A stretch of 64,000 nucleotides of DNA from Roseivirga sp. (GTDB lineage Bacteria > Bacteroidota > Bacteroidia > Cytophagales > Cyclobacteriaceae). Positions 25,551 through 35,058 of this stretch are shown in pieces. The position numbers and the translations under genes are program-made. Location of the stretch: assembly GCA_021404565.1 (NCBI GenBank), contig JAAWWF010000016.1:310001-374000 (forward strand), given 5' to 3'. The notes under the pieces were generated by a model. The model saw only the letters and a list, made by a program, of their open reading frames with translations. It was not told where the DNA came from and searched no databases. Every line of letters starts with the position of its first letter. Position 1 is the stretch's first letter.

Positions 25551-26657
25551 ATGCAAATCCCCTTTTTAGACCTTCAGCGGCAGTATACGATGCTTCAACC
25601 GGCTATTGACGAGCTGGTCGGTCGGGTGCTGGCAGAGCAGCGTTTTGTAGGCGGGGAAAGAGTGGCCTCATTTGAAAAGGCCTTTTCGGCCGCCCATGGC
25701 GTGGACCACTGCATAGGGGTAGGAAATGCCACCGATGCTCTTTTTATTATACTCAAAGCACTGGAGATTGGTGAAGGCGATGAGGTAATTGTACCAGCTC
25801 ACGGCTGGATTTCCGCTGCTGAAATGGTCTTACTATCCGGTGCAAAGCCCGTTTTTGCTGATGTAGATGCTTATTCATATTGCCTGAATACTGAAAGCAT
25901 CGAAAAGCTGGTTACCCCAAAAACCCGGGCTATTATACCGATTCATCTCTATGGACAAATGGCCGATATGCAGGCACTAAAAGCCTTTGCAGATAGTCGG
26001 GATATACTGCTTATCGAAGACTGTGCACAGGCACACTTTGCTTCTAACGGAGGACAGATGGCGGGGAGCATTGGTATAGCCGGTACCTTCAGTTTTTACC
26101 CCAGCAAGCTGCTTGGTGCTATAGGAGATGGGGGTTGTATTACCACCAGAGATCAGCAACTCGCAGCCAAGTGCCGGACCATAGCCAACCATGGTGGCAA
26201 AGAGAAAAACAATCACCAGATACCTGGTCTTAATAGCAGGTTAGACACACTTCAGGCAGCCGTGCTGGAATTTAAAATGCACCATGTGGACGACTGGATT
26301 ACGGCCAGAAATCACATCGCTGGTTTCTACGAAAGAGAGTTAAAACAGATAAAAGAAGTCATTACACCTCATATCAGCCTGGGTAACTCTCACAATTTCC
26401 ATATTTATGCCCTTCAGGTTGAGAAGCGGGATCAGCTAAAAGCATACCTCGCAGCTGCGGGTATCCAAACAGAAATACACTATCCCACAGCTTCACCATT
26501 CACACCTGCTTTTTCAAAACTCGGATATAAAGCCACTGATTTTCCTGTAAGCACCAGGCTCCAAGGCAGCGAGCTATCCCTCCCTATTTACGAAACCATG
26601 ACCCACCGGGAAGTGGATCATGTAGTTACGAGCATCAAGACCTTTTATGGTCGATAA
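25551..26657 (+). CDS. DegT/DnrJ/EryC1/StrS family PLP-dependent aminotransferase
   Basis: A 368-aa fold-type I enzyme. IPFLDLQRQYTMLQ at the N-terminus, GVGNATDALFIIL (PLP phosphate site), LIEDCAQAHFAS (Asp binding the pyridine N, ~161) and FSFYPSKLLGAIGDGG (PLP-lysine, ~186) are all present, followed by the LNSRLDTLQAAVL substrate segment. Such enzymes make amino- or nucleotide-sugars for surface glycans. No other glycan genes are adjacent, so the substrate cannot be inferred. The 3' end overlaps a convergent gene by 13 nt. Confidence 0.92.
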   Translation: MQIPFLDLQRQYTMLQPAIDELVGRVLAEQRFVGGERVASFEKAFSAAHGVDHCIGVGNATDALFIILKALEIGEGDEVIVPAHGWISAAEMVLLSGAKPVFADVDAYSYCLNTESIEKLVTPKTRAIIPIHLYGQMADMQALKAFADSRDILLIEDCAQAHFASNGGQMAGSIGIAGTFSFYPSKLLGAIGDGGCITTRDQQLAAKCRTIANHGGKEKNNHQIPGLNSRLDTLQAAVLEFKMHHVDDWITARNHIAGFYERELKQIKEVITPHISLGNSHNFHIYALQVEKRDQLKAYLAAAGIQTEIHYPTASPFTPAFSKLGYKATDFPVSTRLQGSELSLPIYETMTHREVDHVVTSIKTFYGR

Positions 26658-27115
26658 GCTGTTTTGCGAGGTATCCGGATGAGGGTATCCATTTCCATCT
26701 CTTTGATAGTAAATTCATCTGCATCTGTATGCCTTACGATACCAACCACCCGCATGATGTAGGCATTTTCAGGTTGGTGCTTACTTCTCACCCTAACCAT
26801 AGGGTGGACCACGTAGGAAATGTTAAGGATGCTGCGATAGCTGTCGCTGTATTTAAAGACGTCCAGTTCATCATCGAGATAAAGACTGTCAGGAGTCACC
26901 TGTTCGAGATTGTCAAACACCTCTTCCATGGCATCTGTCCATAGGTTCGCCTCACCGGGCATTAAGTAAAAATCACTTTTATCGAAGGAGCAATAGAGAA
27001 CCAAGGCAATAAAAATCAGCGGGAAGAAACATCCGCCACAGCCTTTTTGACTGTTTTCTGAATCGGGGGTGGGTTGGCCTTCTAAAGGCCTTCCGGGGTC
27101 TTCGTCATCTTTCAT
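26645..27115 (-). CDS. Hypothetical single-TM protein
   Basis: A 156-aa protein with an acidic, proline-rich N-terminus, a Gly/Cys-rich QKGCGGCFF motif directly before one membrane segment (~residues 29-43), and a soluble C-terminal region. No family recognised. Overlaps the DegT gene end by 13 nt in the opposite direction. Confidence 0.55.
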   Translation of the reverse strand: MKDDEDPGRPLEGQPTPDSENSQKGCGGCFFPLIFIALVLYCSFDKSDFYLMPGEANLWTDAMEEVFDNLEQVTPDSLYLDDELDVFKYSDSYRSILNISYVVHPMVRVRSKHQPENAYIMRVVGIVRHTDADEFTIKEMEMDTLIRIPRKTAYRP

Positions 27116-27197
27116 GAGACATATATTTGGTTACCCATTATATGTCAAAAAGGGTGCCATAAAGCCTTCAGTTCATAACACCCTTTTTATTCGGTTC

Positions 27198-29573
27198 CTA
27201 CTCGTATTTTAATCGCTCAGCGGGGTTGGCTGTAGCCGATTTCATGGCGTGATAGCCCGTGGTGAGCATAGTGATCACCACCGTAGAAAAGATGACGATC
27301 AGAAATACCATCACTCCTACATTCGTATGATATTCAAAGCTCTCAAGCCAGTTGTTTCCAAAAAACCAGGCACCTACACTGGCTGGTATTGAGGCGATGA
27401 TAATCAGCAAAACAAAATCCCTTACCAGCAAACCAATAAGCCCCTGCGTGTTGGCCCCAAGTACCTTTCTGATACTGATTTCTTTGGCGCGCTGCTCAGC
27501 GGTGTAGGAGGCTAATCCTAACAGGCCAAGACAGGCAATGAGTATGGTCATAAAAGAGAAGCCCAGAAATAGTTTACCGCGAAGCTGATCCGTCTCGTAC
27601 TGTTCCATAAAGGCCTCATCAACAAAGGTAAATTCGAAAGGGATGGTAGGAAAAAGCTCATTCCATTCAGATTTTATACTGGCGATGGTACCAGAGAGGT
27701 CACCTCCTATTTTGATCAAAGCAGACCCATTGGTTCTGGAAGGCAGGAACATCAATGCTTCGATCGGATCATAAAGTGACCTTTGATGGAAATCTTTGAC
27801 CACACCTACCACCAAAGCCGGTATACTATCACCGGGCAGGGTAATCTTCTTACCAATCGGTTCCGACCAATTCATTCGCGTCACCATGGCCTCATTGACC
27901 ATCACGGCTCTGGCAGAATCAGAAGGGTAATCGAGAGAGAAATTTCTACCTGCCACAATATCGATGCCGAGTGTAGAGAAATAATCGTAATCTACCCGGT
28001 AGTTATCCACTCCTTTTTGCTCCATCACCCCTTCTTCCGTCTCCATGCCAACGATATTCTTACCAAAGCCATTACCCGGAACGGTTTGCGATGTAGCTAC
28101 TGACTGAATATTAGCATTCTGAAGCAATTTATTTCTCAGCACAGGCCACTGCGCGCGTGCATTCCGGTTGTTCAGCTGAATGTTCATCACCTGTTCTTTA
28201 TCAAAACCAAGATCCTTGCTCCGCACGTATTGCATTTGATTATAAACCACCAGTGTACCAATCAGCATAAAGATTGAAATGGCAAACTGCAGTGTTACCA
28301 AAGACTTTCTGAGGATATTGTTCCCTCCCTTGCCAGAAGCTCCTTTCATCACCACTACAGGCCTGAATGAGGAGAGAAAGAAAGCGGGATATGAGCCACC
28401 AGCTACACCGGTGATCAACAGTATACCAATGAGCGAAAGAATGATTTTTGTATCGTAAAGTGCAGCTATATCCAGGTTAGTACCCAGCAAACTATTGAAG
28501 GCAGGTACAAAGGCTATGATCACCCCTATGCTTAGTAGCATTGAAGCCAGCGTAATGAGGATCGACTCTGTTAAAAACTGTCCTACGAGACTGGCTCTTT
28601 GAGCCCCCATTACTTTTCTGATTCCCACCTCCATGGCTCTTTTGGCAGAGCGTGCTGTGGCCAGATTCATATAATTGATGCAGGCAATAATGATCAGAAA
28701 CAGGCCAACCGCACCAAAGATATAAACATAGGTTACGTCTCCCACTGCTACTGGTTCTCCCTGAAAGTCTGACTCCAGGTGAATTTTTCGAATGGGTAAC
28801 AGGGCATACTGCACTTCGATCTTGAGCGATTCGAAGATTACATCTACATGTTTCACCAGAATTTCGGCAAGTTTGGGCTGAAAATCTTCCGGGCTTACAT
28901 TGGGCTGTAACAGCACGTATGTGTAGATATTGAAGCCGCCCCAACCTCCGGCTCCGGCCGGAAGCCGCGTCTGTGCCGAGATCATCGCATCTGCGATAAT
29001 ATGAGAGTTACTGGGCATATCTTTATATACACCGGTCACCTGATAAGTTCGGTTTCCATCAGTTTTCAGGGTCTGGCCTATGGGATTGTCATTTTTAAAG
29101 ATCTTGGTGGCGATCGTCTCATTCAGCACTATGGTATTAGGTGCATCCAGTGCTGTCTCCTTGTTTCCTGCTACGAATTCAAAATCGAATACCTGGAAAA
29201 CTGTGGAGTCGACAAAATACACGTTCTGTTCAAAGTAGTTGACCAGGTCCTTCTCAAAACGGGTTCTTCCACTGGGCATAAACCTTACGTATTGTTCTAC
29301 CTCATCACCATAATCGTTTTTAAGTGTATGTCCCAATGGCAGTTGGGTCACTGCCCACTTAAAGGCATTATCAGGCTCTTTGATATCTGATGAGATACGA
29401 TAAATCCTATCCGCTTTTTCATGATGATTGTCAAAGCTTGTTTCATAAAATATGTACAGTAAAATGAGTAAGCTTGAAGCGATACCTACTGTAAGCCCGA
29501 TAATATTCAGGGCAGTATAAGCGGGTTGTCTTTTAAGGCTTCTGAAGGCAACCTTTATATAATTCTTTAGCAT
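27198..29573 (-). CDS. MacB/FtsX-type ABC transporter permease
   Basis: A 791-aa permease: N-terminal segment TALNIIGLTVGIASSLLILLY, a large periplasmic MacB_PCD domain (~residues 50-240), three membrane segments with an FtsX core (~275-415, including ARSAKRAMEVGIRKVMGA), then a second MacB domain and FtsX core (~440-791, ending RAKEISIRKVLGAN and NPAERLKYE). This full-length duplicated form is typical of Bacteroidota; such permeases export peptides or respond to antimicrobial stress with a separate ATPase. No ATPase gene is adjacent, so the partner is encoded elsewhere. Confidence 0.92.
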   Translation of the reverse strand: MLKNYIKVAFRSLKRQPAYTALNIIGLTVGIASSLLILLYIFYETSFDNHHEKADRIYRISSDIKEPDNAFKWAVTQLPLGHTLKNDYGDEVEQYVRFMPSGRTRFEKDLVNYFEQNVYFVDSTVFQVFDFEFVAGNKETALDAPNTIVLNETIATKIFKNDNPIGQTLKTDGNRTYQVTGVYKDMPSNSHIIADAMISAQTRLPAGAGGWGGFNIYTYVLLQPNVSPEDFQPKLAEILVKHVDVIFESLKIEVQYALLPIRKIHLESDFQGEPVAVGDVTYVYIFGAVGLFLIIIACINYMNLATARSAKRAMEVGIRKVMGAQRASLVGQFLTESILITLASMLLSIGVIIAFVPAFNSLLGTNLDIAALYDTKIILSLIGILLITGVAGGSYPAFFLSSFRPVVVMKGASGKGGNNILRKSLVTLQFAISIFMLIGTLVVYNQMQYVRSKDLGFDKEQVMNIQLNNRNARAQWPVLRNKLLQNANIQSVATSQTVPGNGFGKNIVGMETEEGVMEQKGVDNYRVDYDYFSTLGIDIVAGRNFSLDYPSDSARAVMVNEAMVTRMNWSEPIGKKITLPGDSIPALVVGVVKDFHQRSLYDPIEALMFLPSRTNGSALIKIGGDLSGTIASIKSEWNELFPTIPFEFTFVDEAFMEQYETDQLRGKLFLGFSFMTILIACLGLLGLASYTAEQRAKEISIRKVLGANTQGLIGLLVRDFVLLIIIASIPASVGAWFFGNNWLESFEYHTNVGVMVFLIVIFSTVVITMLTTGYHAMKSATANPAERLKYE

Positions 29574-29928
29574 GAGGGGTGACTTTGAGTTATAGGTATG
29601 ACGACCTGAGTTTCAATAAAGTTCTTAAGATGGAATGTTAGACGTACAAAACCGTAACTAGTTACACATATGAGCGAACAAAGAAAAACGATGATGAATG
29701 AGCAGTAGATTAAAAGAGTTGAAAAGCACTGATCCTGCAGTCAGTTGTACGAACTACTCACACTTAACAGGCCATTTCGCAAGACTGAACAAAGTTCGCA
29801 ATGAACGCATAGTTCAATCCAAGGGGAGCTTACCACGGTGATAAATCATTTTTTAAATTCATCGTCCGTAATAATGAAATTGCCGGTTTAGCTGAATAAA
29901 CCGGAAGTGGAAAAAACGACAGATAGAC
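29574..29928. other. Intergenic region between divergent genes
   Basis: 355 bp between the starts of the permease gene and the 29929 gene. It should contain both promoters; I see no gene, RNA or strong hairpin. Confidence 0.4.
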
Positions 29929-30396
29929 ATGACTAAAACAGATAGATTATCACATTACGGTATTTTGATCATTGCCATCTCGGCCCTGGTCGTATCCATT
30001 TGGCAGGTACAATTAGCGCACAGACATAATAAACTCACCGTTAAACCCTATCTGAGATTTCAGCTTTCCGATTCTGATTTTGGAGATCAGGATTTTAGTC
30101 ATCGGCTAAGTTTGATCAATTCAGGGCAAGGGCCTGCAATCATTCAGTCCATCGATTTCGAGGTAGAGGGTAAAAAAACTACCAATTTTACCGAGGCACT
30201 GGTGCTTTCCGGAGTAACCGGTGTAATAGGCCGACATTTCCTCACCACCTATGATCCTGGAGATGTTATTGAGGAGAAAACCAGAAACGTCCTTTTTGGC
30301 ATCAACGACATTGGAAAAAAGAGTAAACCTATCCATATCAAAGTGGTTTATGAGTCCCTCTATGGAGATTCTTTTATAACGGAGATGGATTACTAA
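29929..30396 (+). CDS. Hypothetical membrane-anchored protein
   Basis: A 155-aa protein with one N-terminal membrane segment (HYGILIIAISALVVSIWQV, residues ~9-27) followed by a basic region and a beta-rich soluble domain (PYLRFQLSDSDFGDQ, LSLINSGQGPAIIQSIDFEVEG). The pattern resembles small one-TM proteins of unknown function found widely in bacteria, in which the domain after the TM has an immunoglobulin-like character. No named role. Confidence 0.55.
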   Translation: MTKTDRLSHYGILIIAISALVVSIWQVQLAHRHNKLTVKPYLRFQLSDSDFGDQDFSHRLSLINSGQGPAIIQSIDFEVEGKKTTNFTEALVLSGVTGVIGRHFLTTYDPGDVIEEKTRNVLFGINDIGKKSKPIHIKVVYESLYGDSFITEMDY

Positions 30397-30407
30397 ACCC
30401 TGAATGT

Positions 30408-31049
30408 TTAGTTTTCATAAAGACTCACGGCAAGGTCTGCATGGTTGACTTTGAGCAAATTGCTCGTATCGCCTAAAACCTCATCAATGAGGCCGTATTC
30501 CTTGGCCTCAAGCGCATTGAGAAACCGGTCTCTTAAAAAAAACTGCTCGATCTCCTTCCAGGTATGTCCGGTGTTTTTACCCATGATATGGTTGATCTGT
30601 GTTTGAATCCGTTCCTGCTCCCTGGTGGCAATCAACACATCTTCTGTATAGCCCTTCGCTCCTCCACTGCTTGGGTGCATGTGAATGGTAGCCTGTGGCA
30701 ATGCATAGCGCTTACCCTTTGCCCCGGAGGTAAGCAAAAAGGTAGCCATGCTACCTGTAAAGCCCATGGAAACGGTAGAAACCGGAGCAGAGATCATTTG
30801 CATAGCATCATATATAGCCATACCAGCATACACACTGCCCCCGGGACTCTGGATATACATACTGATATCGCGTTTTTGGTCCAGGCTATTGAGGTAAAGT
30901 AGCTGTGCCACAATAACGTTTGCCAATTGCTCCTCTACAGTTGAGCCGAGAAAAACAATACGCTCTTTCAGCAACAGACTATAAATATCAAATGCGCGCT
31001 CGCTACTTCCATGGTTGTCAATCACCATGGGTATCATACTCATGTTCAT
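30408..31049 (-). CDS. clpP: ClpP-type serine protease subunit
   Basis: A 213-aa ClpP-fold protein. The catalytic triad candidates are Ser100 in GFTGSMATFLLTSG, His125 in TIHMHPSSGG and Asp174 in FLRDRFLNALEAKEYGLID. The body SLLLKERIVFLGSTV, SPGGSVYAGMAIYD matches ClpP. The triad surroundings differ from housekeeping ClpP (usually G-x-A-A-S-M and M-I-H-Q-P), so this is probably a second ClpP rather than the main copy. No clpX lies beside it. It ends 12 nt from the convergent 29929 gene. Function: proteolytic chamber subunit, ATP-dependent with a Clp ATPase. Confidence 0.88.
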   Translation of the reverse strand: MNMSMIPMVIDNHGSSERAFDIYSLLLKERIVFLGSTVEEQLANVIVAQLLYLNSLDQKRDISMYIQSPGGSVYAGMAIYDAMQMISAPVSTVSMGFTGSMATFLLTSGAKGKRYALPQATIHMHPSSGGAKGYTEDVLIATREQERIQTQINHIMGKNTGHTWKEIEQFFLRDRFLNALEAKEYGLIDEVLGDTSNLLKVNHADLAVSLYEN

Positions 31050-31096
31050 ATTGTTATGGTTTATTTCTTCAGATTGGAACCTCCAGTCAGATCTGC

Positions 31097-31363
31097 CTAG
31101 CCAAAGAGGCTTAGTATCCGCTGCTTGAAACCAGCGTACCCAGGTGAGGTAAAAAGCTTCTTTTCGACCAGCATTATCTCTGCCTTAAGTTTTTTTCGTC
31201 CATATTGCCTCACAAGAGCATAGGTTTCTTCCTGTAAGCTCACCTTCTGAGCCAATTCCATATCCAGACACATTCGTGCCTCCATTAATAAGGATTCCTC
31301 ACCAGGCAAGCGATCTGACAAATGCCTTTCTATGTGCTCTATCTCATTCAGTGAAGTCCTCAT
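31097..31363 (-). CDS. Short anti-sigma-factor-like protein
   Basis: An 88-aa soluble protein: IEHIERHLSDRLPGEESLLMEARMCL resembles the N-terminal anti-sigma motif common in Bacteroidota, where an ECF sigma gene is followed by a short protein of the form IExYLxGxL-xxE-xxFxxxL. It overlaps the ECF sigma gene by 20 nt, as in such modules. It lacks a membrane segment. Role inferred from position and motif. Confidence 0.6.
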   Translation of the reverse strand: MRTSLNEIEHIERHLSDRLPGEESLLMEARMCLDMELAQKVSLQEETYALVRQYGRKKLKAEIMLVEKKLFTSPGYAGFKQRILSLFG

Positions 31364-31886
31364 ATTCCAGTTTTCTTTCTTTCACTTCGTCTCTCACCTT
31401 TTCAAGGCACTTATACTTTTGAACGGTAGCCGACCGTGTTCCTGAGAAACCAAAACGTTCTGAGATTTTGGACAGCGACATTTTATCATAGTAAAAGGCT
31501 TTGAGCATTTCCATGCACTTCTCACCAGCAGTTTCGAGAAAACTCATCAGCTTATTTTCTGAGAGGTCCGGTTCCTTAATATCGGCAATGAATAATGAAT
31601 CAATTGAGTCAAATGCTTCCTGCTGCCCTGGTCCTTTGGCTCTGGCGTACCAGAGGTTCTTGGCAATTCCCAGTAAATAAGCCTTTTCTGTCAGTTTTAT
31701 CTCGGTGTTACCCGAGTATACTTGCTCATAGTAGATTATGAGAGCGTCCTGAAAAATGTCTTTTGCTTGCGTGAGCGAACCGCCTCTCTTGCTGATAAAG
31801 GCAGCTGTAGCAGGAAAGGCCTCCAGATACAACCTTGTAAATAATCCTTCCCCCTGATCAATGTACGGTTGATGGGTCTTATTCAT
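31344..31886 (-). CDS. ECF-type RNA polymerase sigma factor
   Basis: About 180 aa from ATG 31886 (an in-frame TTG at 31895 is less likely). Region 2 is seen around residues 20-75 (RLYLEAFPATAAFISKRGGS, ASKDIFQDALIIYYEQV-like helix) and region 4 around 115-165 (MLKAFYYDKMSLSKISERFGFSGTRSATVQKYKCL), a typical helix-turn-helix. ECF sigma factors direct RNA polymerase to stress promoters. It shares an operon with the short anti-sigma-like protein, and a large helical-repeat gene starts 545 nt away in the other direction. Confidence 0.88.
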   Translation of the reverse strand: MNKTHQPYIDQGEGLFTRLYLEAFPATAAFISKRGGSLTQAKDIFQDALIIYYEQVYSGNTEIKLTEKAYLLGIAKNLWYARAKGPGQQEAFDSIDSLFIADIKEPDLSENKLMSFLETAGEKCMEMLKAFYYDKMSLSKISERFGFSGTRSATVQKYKCLEKVRDEVKERKLEYEDFTE

Positions 31887-32431
31887 GCTTATCAAAAGTT
31901 ACGCTTTTATTAATAAGTGGAGAACCGGGAAAGAGTATCACCTTTTTCCCGCATATTTTTTTTAACCTCCTCCCTCTTCCCATAAAACGAGCAGATTCTA
32001 TCCTTCATTATTAGTACAGAAACCTCCCCGGTTCAAACCATACGAGGCTTGCTTTTCGGACACCTTCGGAGATCACAATCAAAAACCTGGTTTTTCTCTA
32101 AAACCTTCGTTGGTAAAACATATTACTTCGTTGGCTATTTGCCCCCTCTGGTTAGAAAAGGAAAGAGCTTTATCCGGTCCGATTTTGAAAGCCATAAATT
32201 AGATATATCTAATTTTTAATGATGATTCAGAAGAAAGCATAATGCTTTTTAACATCATTGTGTGTGTTATCAGTTTATAGTTTGGATGAATTTCCCGGCA
32301 TTCTTCAGGTAGTAAAGCCTCGTGAAGATTGGTATGCGACAGTATCATCAATATTATAACCCACTCAGGATTTTAAAAAGCCCGCTCTCTGAAACCACAT
32401 CAGATTTCTGCCTGATAACAGGCGAAATGAT
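31887..32431. other. Intergenic region, divergent, about 545 bp
   Basis: Between the sigma-factor gene and the 32432 gene. Rich in short T- and A-tracts; no ORF or RNA gene recognised. It is long enough for a regulated divergent promoter region. Confidence 0.4.
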
Positions 32432-34489
32432 ATGGTCAAAAGGAAAGAAGACATGGGTAACCCGATATCTAAATCTCAACTAACTACAGCTTTTGAGCAG
32501 CTGATCTTCAGAGAAGATAGTGCTGGCTTTTTCAAGGCTCTGGATGAGGTAAACCCTTTCTCGGATATCTGGGCTCGACTACAAATAAGAAGCATTGATG
32601 TACTGACCAACCAGGGGCTTGGCCACAAAGCAAGAAACAAAGCCTACTCACTTAAGAACTCACTTACCGATAGAGTTCTGAGAAAGCAAGCCGAAATAAA
32701 GTATCTCTATCTTGATCAGGCTGTAAACGGACGAAATAATACTGACTTGTTGAAAAGCGAGTGCCTCGCCCTTTTAGAGAACCCTGCATATAGTTCCATC
32801 CATCTGCTAGTGAGGGAGACAATGCTGAGACTTGAGGCAACAAAACTTATGCGCGGATTGTCTGATGCAAACAACAAAAAACCTCTCATCAAAAAGTATA
32901 TCAACCTGATAAAGGCATACGAAAGAAATCAAAGCTTTGAAGAAGCCTACAATAACCTGATGGACCTCATTGAGTTTCTTCTGCGCAAGCCTCTGCCCAT
33001 GCAGCAGAGAACTCTGGCCTATTTGCTCTATTACCGAAGACTCTCTTTCATTACCATCGCTCCTCATCGCCTTGCTTTTGTCGATTTGCAGATAGCTCAA
33101 ATCAGACTCGAAGATCAGCTCCGGGGAGCCGTCAATCACGATTATTTAAAGCACTATGAGCTGGCCAAAAAGTCTTTCGACAAGGCCAGACATGCACTTG
33201 GAAAATTCTACATTCAAAAAAGTCAGGGGCAAACCCTGCTCAGGTATGGCAAGGTTAGTGGACGAAGATTGCTCAATGGGGCAGCCCGAGGTTTTGAAGC
33301 CAAAGGCCAACAAGTACAGAGCCTGAGCATCTACACATCTATTATTCAATGGCTCCAGACGAAGGGAGAACAATGGGCAATCAGTAGCTACAACCTAAGG
33401 GTAAATGAGCTCAGGGAAGAGCTGAGCCTTCATACTGCACAAGTCAGGCCGCATAGTGAGATCAAAGAAGAGTATGACGGAAATGACCTCTTAGAAAATA
33501 CCAATAAGGCCATTGCCCTGACATATAAGGTAGGTAGATCGCATACCCCAAACAGAAATACACGGCTTCTGGAAGAACTTACCAAAAAGGTACGGCAAAA
33601 AGGAGAAACTATTCACCTTGCCCGCCTGATAGCATGTGAGGCTGAGGTCATGGATGTTTTGACAGACCTCTGTAATTCTTCTAAAACTGACGATGCCATT
33701 AAGCTGTTTGTAAAGCTTGGGTACCCTATAGAAGCCACTCTGTTACTGAGAGAACACATGTTGGCCATAGGGCTTCACGGTCAAAACACCGGATCAAGCC
33801 CTGAGCTCTCCGGGATTTTACAATCAGATCTGGCATCTATAGAAGATATTTTGCAAAACCTCAGCGATCTGGAATCACAAGAGGTGCTGGCCCTGCACTA
33901 TCAGGCTGCCGCTTATGCCTGGATGATAACCGGCCTCCCACAGGAGGGAATCAAACTATTGGAAAAGGCAGAGCATGGCATGAAAAAGCACGGTCTTCGC
34001 AAGATGCTTGCTTTCAACGAGTTGTATATGGGTTGTCTCTTCCTGGAAACAGATGATCACAGCATAAAAAATGAGTTTTGTCTTCATGCTTATGACCACT
34101 TCAACAAAGCCCTCCAGCAATTCAAAGTTATAAATCATTGGGAAGGCCGCTGGAGAAGTCAGTTTGGCATGGCATTGAGCACTCACAGGCACATTGCCTT
34201 AGGAACAAAAAAGTCAGCACTACTCATAAAAGACTGTTCAGAAAATTATCTGAGGGCAATAGAAGCTGTCCATTATCTGACCATACATCATCTGAAAACA
34301 GCCACTCGGTTTGGAGAATCGTACGTATTCAGTACACGTCTCCAAAAAGGGGCAGACCAGCTTTACGCGGCTGCCATTGATTTCTTTGTGAATATAGTCC
34401 GCGATTCATCCAAAGTCAGTAGCCTGCTTGAGAAAAAACGAGTTTGGGTGTTACTCAACAGGAATCGCACGAAAGTAAAAATGAATTAA
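32432..34489 (+). CDS. Large helical-repeat (TPR-like) cytoplasmic protein of unknown function
   Basis: A 685-aa protein with no signal peptide or membrane segment and an almost entirely helical composition. Several stretches have TPR-like spacing, e.g. AYAWMITGLPQEGIKLLEKAEHG and the region DHFNKALQQFKVINHWEGRW, which continues as a long series of 30-40-residue helical pairs. No catalytic domain (CHAT, kinase, protease) is visible. A Shine-Dalgarno-like sequence is not obvious; a second ATG (32453) is in frame. It precedes, on the same strand, an unknown beta-rich gene and lies next to an ECF sigma factor and a NACHT NTPase. Confidence 0.65.
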   Translation: MVKRKEDMGNPISKSQLTTAFEQLIFREDSAGFFKALDEVNPFSDIWARLQIRSIDVLTNQGLGHKARNKAYSLKNSLTDRVLRKQAEIKYLYLDQAVNGRNNTDLLKSECLALLENPAYSSIHLLVRETMLRLEATKLMRGLSDANNKKPLIKKYINLIKAYERNQSFEEAYNNLMDLIEFLLRKPLPMQQRTLAYLLYYRRLSFITIAPHRLAFVDLQIAQIRLEDQLRGAVNHDYLKHYELAKKSFDKARHALGKFYIQKSQGQTLLRYGKVSGRRLLNGAARGFEAKGQQVQSLSIYTSIIQWLQTKGEQWAISSYNLRVNELREELSLHTAQVRPHSEIKEEYDGNDLLENTNKAIALTYKVGRSHTPNRNTRLLEELTKKVRQKGETIHLARLIACEAEVMDVLTDLCNSSKTDDAIKLFVKLGYPIEATLLLREHMLAIGLHGQNTGSSPELSGILQSDLASIEDILQNLSDLESQEVLALHYQAAAYAWMITGLPQEGIKLLEKAEHGMKKHGLRKMLAFNELYMGCLFLETDDHSIKNEFCLHAYDHFNKALQQFKVINHWEGRWRSQFGMALSTHRHIALGTKKSALLIKDCSENYLRAIEAVHYLTIHHLKTATRFGESYVFSTRLQKGADQLYAAAIDFFVNIVRDSSKVSSLLEKKRVWVLLNRNRTKVKMN

Positions 34490-34560
34490 CCTGAATAGAA
34501 TTGTTGTACCATCACCACCACACAGCGGAAAAACCAGAAGAAGTCTTTTTTAGAGAGGAA

Positions 34561-35058
34561 ATGACTCTTTTCTCTAAGAGCAACTGCATTCACTTCTTCA
34601 ATACTCCCGTACAGGCCGGTCAGACGCTCAATGCCGCGATGTCAGAAATATTACTTCCTCTCAGATGCGTCATAGAGGTGCACCCTGAATGGTACCTGGC
34701 CTTTGTATTTGCCCGTATAGAATTTACCGGAGGCTATGGGAGGCCTCAGGTAAAGCAGATAGTAACTGATATCTCGAAACCAGGATTGAAAATAGACACC
34801 TCAGGAAGGGACCTGGAGTATGCCCGTTGGATCCTCGAAAATCCCTCTGAAAGCCTGGTACCTTCTGAGCACAATATTATGATTAAGGTGCACTACCCCA
34901 GTCATTGGGAGCAGTTAGAAGGCAAATTCTACGTAGAGGCCAAATTTAAGCGCAAGGGCTGGCAAAAATTACTTCCGGTATTCGGTTCGGGAGAAGTTCG
35001 CATATCTGACAGGTTCAACCTCGTAAAATCTCTGAATCCAGAACTAGCTGTCAGCTAA
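34561..35058 (+). CDS. Unknown beta-rich protein
   Basis: A 165-aa protein from ATG 34561 (a TTG at 34501 would extend it by 20 residues with four histidines). Predicted mostly beta-sheet: YLAFVFARIEFTGGYGRPQVKQIV, HNIMIKVHYPSHWEQLEGKFYVEAKF. No signal, no TM. It begins 72 nt after the helical-repeat gene and its stop overlaps the convergent NACHT gene by 4 nt. No family recognised. Confidence 0.55.
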   Translation: MTLFSKSNCIHFFNTPVQAGQTLNAAMSEILLPLRCVIEVHPEWYLAFVFARIEFTGGYGRPQVKQIVTDISKPGLKIDTSGRDLEYARWILENPSESLVPSEHNIMIKVHYPSHWEQLEGKFYVEAKFKRKGWQKLLPVFGSGEVRISDRFNLVKSLNPELAVS

